Source of the DNA: Zhenhengia yiwuensis
GTDB lineage: Bacteria > Bacillota > Clostridia > Lachnospirales > Cellulosilyticaceae
Length of the DNA: 64,000 nt
Assembly (NCBI RefSeq): GCF_014384995.1
Contig: NZ_JACRSY010000022.1
Coordinates: 1 to 64,000 of the forward strand
Direction: 5' to 3'
In this document: piece after piece, positions 18,055-25,922 of the stretch
How the letters are laid out: every line of letters starts with the position of its first letter
How positions within the stretch are numbered: the stretch's first letter is position 1
The notes under the pieces: model-generated
Database searches by the model: none
What the model was told of the DNA's origin: nothing
Seen by the model: the letters and a program-made list of their open reading frames with translations, nothing else
Translations under genes and position numbers: made by a program

Positions 18055-18088
18055 AAAAAAAAGCACCAGTGCTCATAACACTAATGCT
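18055..18088 (-). terminator. Terminator of the ABC-phosphodiesterase operon
   Basis: On the minus strand AGCATTAGTG / CACTGGTGCT pairs fully if two G-U pairs are allowed, followed by a run of T. On the plus strand these positions would be C-A mismatches, so the hairpin works only for the minus-strand operon. Confidence 0.8.
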
Positions 18089-18098
18089 CCCTAAAGAT

Positions 18099-19349
18099 TT
18101 AATCTATAAATGCCTTGCCTTCTAATCCTTCTGGTAACTCTAACCCTAATAACTTCATTAAAGTTGGGAATTCATCTACTAGCTTACCAGATTCTATAAC
18201 CTTGGCTGGGCGTTTAGAATTGTAAATAATGAAAGGTGGCTTATCTCCTTTTACAGGAAGGTGTCCATGGGTAGCCTTTGAATACTTGTAGTCTTCTGTA
18301 TCTACATCTTGTGCCACCTCACAGTCTACTTGATTAGATATGGATATACCTGCACTACCTTCTACTACGTATTCAAAGTCTCCTGTAAGATGAAGTGCTT
18401 TAGCCTCTTCTTTATTGAAGATGGCTTCAATATAACCTAACTTCTTAGCTTCTTCCATTACTTCTAAAGCTTTAATTTCTGCTTCTTGATTTACTATGTA
18501 TAAATGTCCTGAGATACCAGCTGACTGCATATAGGCCTCATACTCTAATACATTGCCCGCTCCATCTGTCTTAATTAAGCCTGCACGTCTTAGCATTTCA
18601 TTGATACTGATGACACTTTGTATATCTAGCTGACCATGATCTCCTAGTACAACAAAAGTTGTATCTTCAAATAGGCCTTTACGTTTGTAGAGGTCTATTA
18701 TATTTTGAATCCACTGTCCATGCAGTCTTTGCGCCTCACTTACTAATTCAGCCTGAGTACCTGCCGCGTGTCTTGCATGATCTAGACTTGCCTGATGCAA
18801 AAAGAGTACATCTGGTGTATAACGGTCTACAATCTCTAATAAACAAGCTTCTCCAAACTGGTCAAGATTAGGATTTTTCTTCCAATTAAGTAACCCTTTA
18901 TGATGCTCGTAAATCTCTTCCATAAGAGATGATGTTGTTTCTACAATTCTTTTATTCGCTGCATCATACTCTGGCGCCCAGATCTCAGGAATAAGATAAT
19001 CTATAGGTGCATCAGCTGTTACCGGCCATAGCACTGCTGATGTTGTAAGGCCCTTTTCTTTAGCATAATCAAAGATTGTTTTAACCTTTAAATCTTTATA
19101 GTACCAATACCAATTTTCATTATAATGCTCGGGATCTAAAATTTCATTATGATGAATACCATGCCCCTCTGGATAATGACCTGTCATAATCGTAGCATGA
19201 CATGGATAAGTTAGTGTTGGATAAATACACTCTATATTTTTCACAACAACACTGTCTTCTAGTATTTCTTTAAAACCTGGTAAGTCTTTCACCACTTCTA
19301 AGTCACTTGTAAATAAAGAGTCTACACTGATTACCACTAATTTTCTCAT
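18099..19349 (-). CDS. Type I phosphodiesterase / nucleotide pyrophosphatase (alkaline phosphatase superfamily)
   Basis: 416 residues of the alkaline-phosphatase-like fold. KLVVISVDSL holds the first metal Asp, and YPTLTYPCHATIMTGHYPEG holds the catalytic Thr and the TGH motif. LHQASLDHARHAAG, VVLGDHGQLD and KATHGHLP hold the other metal ligands. Members cleave phosphodiester or pyrophosphate bonds, for example nucleotide sugars or glycerophosphodiesters. No signal peptide is present, so it acts inside the cell on an imported substrate. It is the last gene of an ABC import operon, 12 bases after the binding-protein gene and with AGGAGA before its start, which suggests the transported compound carries a phosphodiester or is converted to one. 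Confidence 0.83.
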   Translation of the reverse strand: MRKLVVISVDSLFTSDLEVVKDLPGFKEILEDSVVVKNIECIYPTLTYPCHATIMTGHYPEGHGIHHNEILDPEHYNENWYWYYKDLKVKTIFDYAKEKGLTTSAVLWPVTADAPIDYLIPEIWAPEYDAANKRIVETTSSLMEEIYEHHKGLLNWKKNPNLDQFGEACLLEIVDRYTPDVLFLHQASLDHARHAAGTQAELVSEAQRLHGQWIQNIIDLYKRKGLFEDTTFVVLGDHGQLDIQSVISINEMLRRAGLIKTDGAGNVLEYEAYMQSAGISGHLYIVNQEAEIKALEVMEEAKKLGYIEAIFNKEEAKALHLTGDFEYVVEGSAGISISNQVDCEVAQDVDTEDYKYSKATHGHLPVKGDKPPFIIYNSKRPAKVIESGKLVDEFPTLMKLLGLELPEGLEGKAFID

Positions 19350-19361
19350 CTATTCATTCTC

Positions 19362-20690
19362 CTATTTGCTTTCTTGTAATAATTTTGTTGCTTCCATAGC
19401 TGCCTTGTCTAATGTATCTTGCACCTTTACATCCGTTGTAAAGATCTGATCTAAAGCATTAATATACACATTATAGGCTTCACCATATGCTTTATTCATA
19501 GGACGTCCATGACCATATTGTAATTGATCTACAGCCACTTTAAATTGTGGTGTGCTTTCATATAAAGCTTCAATTTCTGGATGAGTTGTTGAACTAATCG
19601 TTGTTGGAAGATAACCTGTTTTCTTATGTGAATACACTACTTGTTCTTCTTCTGTCATAAAGTTAATAAAAAGTGCTGCTGCCTCTTTTTCTTCATCGGT
19701 TAATTTAGAAGTCATAACAATATTACATCCCCCTGTTGGTACGCTATATTCTTTGCCACATGGGATAAAAGCTGTACCAATTTCATAACCATTTTGCCCC
19801 GCAATATCTAACGTATTATTAAGAGATCCTGTAGAGTCCACCCACATACCAATTTTTTGATTCATAATTTCAGTTGTACGTGTATCACTTGCATTGTTAC
19901 CACTATAATATTTAAAGTTATATTTTTCTATACCTTCTTTTAAGAACTCTACAGCCTCAACTGCGGGTTCTTGGTTAAAGATAGCTTCTGTTTCATCTGC
20001 ATTCACTATATTTCCACCATTACCTTGTGTGTATGCTTCAAAATGCCAAATATCATTAAGGAATCCAAAACCTTTTACACCAATACTTTCAAGTTGTTTG
20101 GAAGTACTTGCAAGCTCTTCCCAATTGGTTGGTGCACTGGTAATGCCTGCCTGATCAAATAACGTTTTGTTATAGTAGAAAATAGGTGTACTTCTTAAGT
20201 AAGGTACGCCATAGAGCTTACCATCTACATAAGAATTATCCATTAATCCAGGCAAGAAATTGCTTTCTTTTTCATCACTAATATAGTTCTCTAAAGGTTC
20301 AATCATGCCTGCATCAGCAAAGCTTTTAATACTGGCAATCTCCATTACAGAAATAGCTGGTTGTTCATTGGCAATGAAAGCACTTTTAAGTTTTGTATGT
20401 AATTCATCATAGCTACCTTGGTATTCAGCTGTAATACGAATATTATTTTCTTTGCCAACGGTTTCATTAAATTTTTCAGTAAGTTCTTGGTTATTTTCAG
20501 CTACTTTATCTTGCCAAGAGTACCAAAATTCTAATTCAATCATTTCACCTTCCTGATTGCTTCCTTTCTGGGTATCTTTCACACTACTTTGTGCCTCAGC
20601 GGCCTGGCCTGATGCACATCCTACTGTATTTATAGAAATCATAGCAATAAGTGAAGCACCTAACATTTTTCTAAAAAGATTTTTATTCAT
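19362..20690 (-). CDS. ABC transporter extracellular solute-binding lipoprotein (family 1)
   Basis: About 442 residues. The signal peptide carries the lipobox INTVGC and is followed by a SBP_bac_1 (MalE/UgpB-like) domain, with FWYSWQDKVAENNQELTEKF at the mature N-terminus. The start at 20690 is preceded by AAGGAG seven bases away; the frame extends nine codons upstream without a better site. With the two permeases and ATPase it forms a carbohydrate uptake (CUT1) importer. The CUT1 family also takes up glycerol-3-phosphate and glycerophosphodiesters (Ugp). The phosphodiesterase behind it makes a phosphorylated ligand attractive, but this is not proven. Confidence 0.87.
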   Translation of the reverse strand: MNKNLFRKMLGASLIAMISINTVGCASGQAAEAQSSVKDTQKGSNQEGEMIELEFWYSWQDKVAENNQELTEKFNETVGKENNIRITAEYQGSYDELHTKLKSAFIANEQPAISVMEIASIKSFADAGMIEPLENYISDEKESNFLPGLMDNSYVDGKLYGVPYLRSTPIFYYNKTLFDQAGITSAPTNWEELASTSKQLESIGVKGFGFLNDIWHFEAYTQGNGGNIVNADETEAIFNQEPAVEAVEFLKEGIEKYNFKYYSGNNASDTRTTEIMNQKIGMWVDSTGSLNNTLDIAGQNGYEIGTAFIPCGKEYSVPTGGCNIVMTSKLTDEEKEAAALFINFMTEEEQVVYSHKKTGYLPTTISSTTHPEIEALYESTPQFKVAVDQLQYGHGRPMNKAYGEAYNVYINALDQIFTTDVKVQDTLDKAAMEATKLLQESK

Positions 20691-20720
20691 TTTCATTCTC
20701 CTTTTATGAGTATTCAAATT

Positions 20721-21539
20721 TTATTTATCCCCTAAATAGGTAAAAGCTTTAATAATTTGTTTTTGTGCAAATAGGAATGCAATTAAAATCGGTATAACCA
20801 GCATGACATTACCTGCCATTAAAATATGATAGTTTACACCACTTTCAATCTGTCTTAAGGAAGCAATTCCTACTGGTAATGTTCTAACACTATCGTTTGT
20901 AGTTAACGTTAAAGGCCAGAAATAATCATTCCATGTACTAATAAAGGTTAATAAAGCTAACGTTGTAAGAGTCGGTCTAGCAAGAGGTAGCATAATTTTA
21001 GTAATGATTTTAAACTCCCCTGCCTTATCTAGTTTAGCTGCTTCAATCAGCTCTTTTGGAACTTGTTTAAAAGTTTGCCTTAACATAAAGATGCCAAAGG
21101 CACTAGAAGCAAACGGTAAAATAAGACTTGGCAATTTATTAATAAGTCCCATATTAGAAAACATAACGAATAAAGGTAGGAAAACAAGCTGTCCTGGAAT
21201 CATCATAGTAATCATAATAATCCCAAAGATAAGTTTATCCCCTTTAAACTCATACCTAGCAAAGGCATAAGCTGCTGGAACAATGGTAAGCATTTGTAAA
21301 ACAAGTACACTTATTGTAATGATGATACTGTTCTTAAGATAATGCATAAAAGGTATAGAATTAAAAGCTTGCTGGAAGTTTTGCCACTGAAAAACTTCTG
21401 GCCACATACTCGGTGGGAAAATAACAGTCTCCCCTAAAGTTTTGACAGATGTGATAAACATCCAATAAAACGGAAAGAAAAATATGAGAAATAAAATCAC
21501 TGTCACCATAAATCTTGGAAGTTGTTTAATCCTTTTCAT
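20721..21539 (-). CDS. ABC carbohydrate permease, MalG/UgpE type
   Basis: 272 residues with six predicted membrane helices and the inner-membrane coupling motif EAAKLDKAGEFKIITKIMLP (EAA loop). The C-terminus is typical of MalG-like subunits. It pairs with the permease encoded immediately upstream. AGGAGG lies just before the start. It is separated from the binding-protein frame by only a few tens of bases and is clearly part of the same operon. Confidence 0.9.
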   Translation of the reverse strand: MKRIKQLPRFMVTVILFLIFFFPFYWMFITSVKTLGETVIFPPSMWPEVFQWQNFQQAFNSIPFMHYLKNSIIITISVLVLQMLTIVPAAYAFARYEFKGDKLIFGIIMITMMIPGQLVFLPLFVMFSNMGLINKLPSLILPFASSAFGIFMLRQTFKQVPKELIEAAKLDKAGEFKIITKIMLPLARPTLTTLALLTFISTWNDYFWPLTLTTNDSVRTLPVGIASLRQIESGVNYHILMAGNVMLVIPILIAFLFAQKQIIKAFTYLGDK

Positions 21540-21547
21540 ACTGCCTC

Positions 21548-22423
21548 CTATTGGTAATGAACTTTCTTAGAAAGTAACTTAAAGTAAATGATTGTAAAAA
21601 TGGAGATAATTACAAGGAGTACCACACCAATGGTTGATGCATACCCAATCTTATAGAACTGGAATCCATATTCATAAATGGAATACACAAGAGTATTGGT
21701 ACTATTTTGAGGCCCTCCATTTGTAATGATTTGAATAGTCTCAAAAACTTTAAATGAGGCAATAATACTTACAATGGTTAAGAAAAAGAGTGTAGGCGAA
21801 ATCATAGGCAAGGTAATTTTAAAGAAGGTTTGCCTTTTAGTTGCTTTATCCAAAGATGCCGCTTCATACAAATGCTTTGGTATACTTTGAAGGGCTGATA
21901 AAATAATAAGCGTATTGTACCCTAGCGTCTTCCATACAGAAATAATTACAAGTGAGATTAAGGCCACTTTAGGATTACCTAGCCAATCTATAGGTCCTAC
22001 CCCCACTAGGGATAAAAGATAGTTAAGTAGTCCAAAGTCATTATTCATAAGCCACATCCATAAGAATGAAATAGAGGCAAGGGATACAATATAAGGTGTA
22101 AAAATGAGATTTTGCATAAATTTATTAATGCGTGTATCCTTCCTTAAAAATAAAGCTAAGGCTATAGCTAAAATCACACCTAATCCAACCGTTAATAGCA
22201 TATACACAAAGGTATTGGATAGGGTTTGATAAAACTTTACATCTCTAAATAAAGTTTGATAGTTTTTAATACCTACAAATTCTTTAGTAGGTGAAATCAT
22301 ATCCCATTCATAAAAACTAAGGAAAATAGTATTTAAAATAGGATAAATAGAAAACACAATAAAAACGATAAGTGCCGGTGCCACAAATAAATAAGGCTTC
22401 AGAGTCTTAATAGCTTTTTTCAT
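21548..22423 (-). CDS. ABC carbohydrate permease, MalF/UgpA type
   Basis: 291 residues with six membrane helices and the EAA-loop motif YEAASLDKATKRQTFFKITLP. Its first codons overlap the ATPase gene by four bases (ATGA), with AGGGGAG upstream. It forms the membrane channel with the following permease. Confidence 0.9.
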   Translation of the reverse strand: MKKAIKTLKPYLFVAPALIVFIVFSIYPILNTIFLSFYEWDMISPTKEFVGIKNYQTLFRDVKFYQTLSNTFVYMLLTVGLGVILAIALALFLRKDTRINKFMQNLIFTPYIVSLASISFLWMWLMNNDFGLLNYLLSLVGVGPIDWLGNPKVALISLVIISVWKTLGYNTLIILSALQSIPKHLYEAASLDKATKRQTFFKITLPMISPTLFFLTIVSIIASFKVFETIQIITNGGPQNSTNTLVYSIYEYGFQFYKIGYASTIGVVLLVIISIFTIIYFKLLSKKVHYQ

Positions 22424-23466
22424 AATATACTCCCCTGAATTCTATCTTTATTGTAGTCAAATCCATACATATGTTTATAAGCAAGAGAAAGCTTTACTTC
22501 ATCTTCTATTTCAAGTTCTACATCATTAAATACCTTAATGGCTATAACACCCATCTTAGTTTGGATACGGTAAATAACTTCTGAACCAAGCATCTCTCTT
22601 GTTAAAACAGAACCCTTAAATACGAACTTTTCTTTTGTCTCATCGCCTTCTTCATAGATTTTCACTTTAGAAGGCCTAAAACCTATATAGCCTACTTCTG
22701 GTTGTAGCTCTAGACATTTGTTAACCTTGTCTCTTGTTAAGATATTCATCTCCGGTGTCCCAATAAATTGTGCTGTAAAAATATTTTGAGGAGATGCATA
22801 GATTTCATGAGGTGTACTGTGCTGTCTAATCACACCTTTTTCCATGAGTACAATATCTGTTGCCATAGATAAGGCTTCTACTTGGTCATGCGTTACATAT
22901 ACAAAAGTCACTCCTAATTTATGATGAAGCTCAATAAGCTCTGATCGCATTTGATTACGTAATTTAGCATCTAAATTACTTAAAGGTTCATCCATTAAGA
23001 ATACTTTTGGCTTCTTCACCATGGCTCTTGCCAAGGCTACACGTTGTCTTTGCCCACCAGATAGTTGGGAAGGTTTTTTATGAAGATGTTCTGTTAAATC
23101 CACAATGCCTGCGATTTCTTCAATAAGACGTTCTCTCTCTGCCTTAGGTACTTTGGCATTAATAAGACCAAACTCAATATTGCCTTTCACCGTCATAGTC
23201 GGATATAAAGCATAGTTTTGAAATACCATAGCAATATCCCTATCTCCTGGCTCTACATGATTCATCAGTTTGCCATCAATATAAATTTCTCCATCTGTTG
23301 TATCTTCTAAGCCCGCGATCATCCTTAATGTAGTTGATTTGCCACACCCAGAAGGCCCTACTAATACTGTAAAGCTACCTGACTCAATTTTTAAATTTAG
23401 ATTTTCAATAACGGTTGTTCCGTTCTCATAAGTCTTTCTTATATTCTTTAAACAAATCTCTGACAT
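22420..23466 (-). CDS. ABC transporter ATPase of the MsmK/UgpC/MalK type
   Basis: 348 residues. The nucleotide-binding domain (about 1-235) has Walker A GPSGCGKST, signature LSGGQRQRVALARAM, Walker B VFLMDEPLSNLD and switch His in VTHDQ. The C-terminal regulatory TOBE/OB domain (about 240-348) is typical of carbohydrate importers. It is unusual that the ATPase gene comes first in the operon; in Firmicutes one shared MsmX-type ATPase encoded elsewhere often serves such importers. A dedicated ATPase therefore suggests a specialised transporter. Confidence 0.9.
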   Translation of the reverse strand: MSEICLKNIRKTYENGTTVIENLNLKIESGSFTVLVGPSGCGKSTTLRMIAGLEDTTDGEIYIDGKLMNHVEPGDRDIAMVFQNYALYPTMTVKGNIEFGLINAKVPKAERERLIEEIAGIVDLTEHLHKKPSQLSGGQRQRVALARAMVKKPKVFLMDEPLSNLDAKLRNQMRSELIELHHKLGVTFVYVTHDQVEALSMATDIVLMEKGVIRQHSTPHEIYASPQNIFTAQFIGTPEMNILTRDKVNKCLELQPEVGYIGFRPSKVKIYEEGDETKEKFVFKGSVLTREMLGSEVIYRIQTKMGVIAIKVFNDVELEIEDEVKLSLAYKHMYGFDYNKDRIQGSIL

Positions 23467-23611
23467 AAGTCCTCCCTTATTGGTCTAACTTTATTCTCTT
23501 CTGCTGTTACAAGGCCTATTTTAAAGAGGTTTTATTAAACTCTGAGGAACTTTAGGTTAAATAATTGTTTTTTTATATTAAATTTATGATAAATAGAGTT
23601 TTGACTCATAA

Positions 23612-23652
23612 ATCAAAACGAGGACTATCTCTTTGTAAATAGTCCTCATCAA
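23612..23652 (-). terminator. Terminator of the HAD phosphatase gene
   Basis: GAGGACTAT (23621-23629) pairs with ATAGTCCTC (23640-23648), followed on the minus strand by GTTTTGATTT. It separates the HAD gene from the ABC operon. Confidence 0.75.
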
Positions 23653-23704
23653 AACTTTCTCTCTTCCTTTTATATCTCATGAACTTGACATCATGCCATT
23701 ATCA

Positions 23705-24535
23705 TTAAGCACTTTCTCTCTTCTTGCAGTAGACTAAAACTTCTTCTAACTGCTCTCTTAATTGTTCTAATGTATGAACACGTACTGACCAATCTACATG
23801 ATCATGAATATCATAAGGGGAAGTTAAAATGGTATGACCTCCAATAGCTTTAACAGGATAAAGGTCATTATAGCCATGGTCCCCAATAGCTAATATTTCT
23901 GAACCCTCTATATGATGATTTTTAAGGATGCCTGGTAAGTGCTCCATAAGACCAAAAGGCTTATCTGCCCCATAGTGAATGATGTTAAATTTATCCTCTA
24001 AGTTAATATACTTGGTAAAATCGATTGCTTCTGGCCTAGCTGTATTCGTCATCATATACATCCCCTCTGTGTACTTAGCAAGTTCACCTAGAACCTGCAC
24101 AAGTTGCTCATTGACCTCTATAGCATACTCAGGCATAAGCATTTCTTCTCTTACCTTAGCAAAGGCTCTATCTACTACTTCTTTTGCTATGCCTAATTGG
24201 CTAGCAAGCATAAAGACTATACTCCATCCATCCCCTATGAATCCATACTTTCTATCTAAATAGTTTTCAAAATGTCCATCTATATTTACAATAGGTTCAA
24301 TATCTAATCTCTCTTCTAATGTTTTACCTGTTAAGTCCATTGTCCTATCATAAAGATGCCCTAATAAAAACTTATCCTTACCTTCTATGATAGCATCAGC
24401 TTTTGCTTGAATAAGCGCTTCAAACTCTTCAAATACACTTTCTTTCAAAAGATGAGAAATAAATCGTTTATAATATTGCCTGTCTTGATATAAGGTTCCA
24501 TCTAAATCACATATAATCACTTTAATATTGTCCAT
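23705..24535 (-). CDS. HAD-superfamily hydrolase
   Basis: 276 residues. Motif I is CDLDGTLYQD, with the nucleophile Asp at about residue 10. The TNTARPEA segment fits motif II, and the late ILAIGDHGYNDLYPVKAIGG segment fits motifs III/IV. The insertion between motifs I and II makes it a C1-type cap phosphatase. The substrate is unknown. It lies just upstream of the ABC/phosphodiesterase operon but has its own terminator. A functional link, dephosphorylating a phosphodiesterase product, is possible but unsupported by cotranscription. Confidence 0.8.
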   Translation of the reverse strand: MDNIKVIICDLDGTLYQDRQYYKRFISHLLKESVFEEFEALIQAKADAIIEGKDKFLLGHLYDRTMDLTGKTLEERLDIEPIVNIDGHFENYLDRKYGFIGDGWSIVFMLASQLGIAKEVVDRAFAKVREEMLMPEYAIEVNEQLVQVLGELAKYTEGMYMMTNTARPEAIDFTKYINLEDKFNIIHYGADKPFGLMEHLPGILKNHHIEGSEILAIGDHGYNDLYPVKAIGGHTILTSPYDIHDHVDWSVRVHTLEQLREQLEEVLVYCKKRESA

Positions 24536-24922
24536 CTTTTTTATACCTCTTCTTTAATCTAATCTTTTTATATTTCTATTTAAACTTTTATATCTAATAC
24601 GTTATAATATTCTTTTAAGTATGACAATATATTTAAACTCGATTTAACTTTGTAAGTTGTTTTTTAACAAATAGTCTTATAAACTTAACAATTTCTATTT
24701 TAGAAAAGAAATCCCACTGGTTATGCAAATACTAACTTCTCAAAATGTAGTTAGCTCTTACACTCTAGAGCATTTTTATAAGCCTGAGGTCTATGAAAAG
24801 CACAACTATGAACATGTCTATGCCATAACCATTATGTTTAGCGAAAAATCTCTAGTGGAACTTGATAGGCCGCAATAGAATCTGCTATAGTATTTTCATA
24901 TTAACTTACAAAGGAGGGGCCT
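24536..24922. other. Divergent intergenic region with a small open frame
   Basis: Nearly 400 bases between the HAD gene and the TetR gene. Besides promoters it holds the 51-codon frame at 24723-24878. No hairpin terminator was seen. Confidence 0.5.
24723..24878 (+). pseudogene. Small open frame, possible gene remnant
   Basis: 51 codons from ATG to TAG, with a protein-like composition including LEHFYKPEVYEKHNYEHVYA and SEKSLVELDRP. No ribosome binding site precedes the ATG, and no family is recognised. The composition is less AT-driven than the surrounding spacer, which argues that it is or was coding. It ends 44 bases before the TetR gene. Confidence 0.3.
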
Positions 24923-25498
24923 ATGTCAGAATCACTTATTACCAAAAAAGCTATTGCTACAGCACTTAAAAGCCTCATTCTCGAGAAACCTTTTGATAAA
25001 ATTTCAATAGCAGACCTTACAAAAGCCTGTGGGCTTAACAGGCAAACTTTTTATTATCACTTTCAAGATAAATATGAGCTCCTTACTTGGATTTACTATA
25101 CAGAAGGCTTTGCTTTTGTAGTAGAAGATATTACTTTTGAAAATTGGGATCAAAAAATCCTTCTTCTATTAAATATTATGAAGAAGGATCAGACGTTTTA
25201 TTGTCATACCATCAAGCATGACAGCCGCTATTTTATGGACTATCTTTTAGAAATTACTGCCACCCTCTTTACAGAAGCTATTAATGCTTTAGATACCCAG
25301 CATAAAGTACAGGCACAGCAAAAGCAGTTTTTCTCAGAATTCTATGCTTATGGCATTTGTGGTGTTATTCTTTCTTGGGTTCAGTCCAATATGAAACAGC
25401 CACCCGAAGAGGTTGCTAAGAACTTTAAAAAACTTGCACGCCACAGTGAACAGCTTGGCTATAATTTCTATATTAAAGAACACGAAAGGCTTCTATAG
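24923..25498 (+). CDS. TetR/AcrR-family regulator (DhaS-like)
   Basis: 191 residues. The N-terminal TetR helix-turn-helix (ISIADLTKACGLNRQTFYYHFQDKYELLTW, about 24-52) is followed by a TetR_C_8-like ligand domain as in DhaS-type regulators. AAAGGAGGGG precedes the start. Its 3' end overlaps the convergent 80-residue gene by six bases, and oleate hydratase lies just beyond. Fatty-acid-related genes are often controlled by TetR proteins, so it may regulate the hydratase. Two inverted repeats in front of that gene are candidate sites. Confidence 0.87.
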   Translation: MSESLITKKAIATALKSLILEKPFDKISIADLTKACGLNRQTFYYHFQDKYELLTWIYYTEGFAFVVEDITFENWDQKILLLLNIMKKDQTFYCHTIKHDSRYFMDYLLEITATLFTEAINALDTQHKVQAQQKQFFSEFYAYGICGVILSWVQSNMKQPPEEVAKNFKKLARHSEQLGYNFYIKEHERLL

Positions 25499-25735
25499 CT
25501 TAAAAACACCTATCATCCATTTTTTAAGCTCATCTTCATCTTTTTCATCTATCATTTTTAAAAGCTCTTGATAGAGTCTACTTAGCTCACCTTCTGAAGG
25601 TGTAACTTTACTTAATCCTTTCCCTAACTCAATCATATTACGGCAGGTACGCTCTTTAGATTTCGCCTTATTTCTCAATAAATGGCGAAGAGACACACTA
25701 AGCGTAACCTGCTTTAATTTTGTCTCCAAACTCAT
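25493..25735 (-). CDS. Hypothetical 80-residue basic protein
   Basis: 80 residues, all predicted helical, with a basic N-terminal half (SLRHLLRNKAKSKERTCRNM) and an acidic C-terminal half (KMIDEKDEDELKKWMIGVF). AAAGGGGAT lies at a good distance before the ATG, which supports real translation. No known domain is recognised. It is divergent from oleate hydratase and convergent with the TetR gene, so it shares the control region of the hydratase. Confidence 0.55.
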   Translation of the reverse strand: MSLETKLKQVTLSVSLRHLLRNKAKSKERTCRNMIELGKGLSKVTPSEGELSRLYQELLKMIDEKDEDELKKWMIGVFKL

Positions 25736-25811
25736 CTTATAATCCCCTTTCTTTCATTTAAACTTAGTTTAGGCCTATATAGCTTGAAGATATATATACA
25801 CATTTTCACTT

Positions 25812-25854
25812 TTGTCTAGTTCTTATACAAATTCTCCTTTTTGTCTAATTACAA
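25812..25854. promoter_or_regulatory. Candidate operators in front of oleate hydratase
   Basis: Two related inverted repeats, TTGTCTAGTTCTTATACAA (25812-25830) and TTGTCTAATTACAA (25841-25854). The second overlaps a possible -35 TTACAA, spaced 16 bases from TATACT at 25871-25876. They would suit a dimeric TetR-type regulator. This is from inspection only. Confidence 0.35.
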
Positions 25855-25922
25855 CTTTCTTAACCTTCTATATACTAGGCCTATAAACAGCTTAACAACT
25901 TAAAGAATCGGGGGTATTTCAT

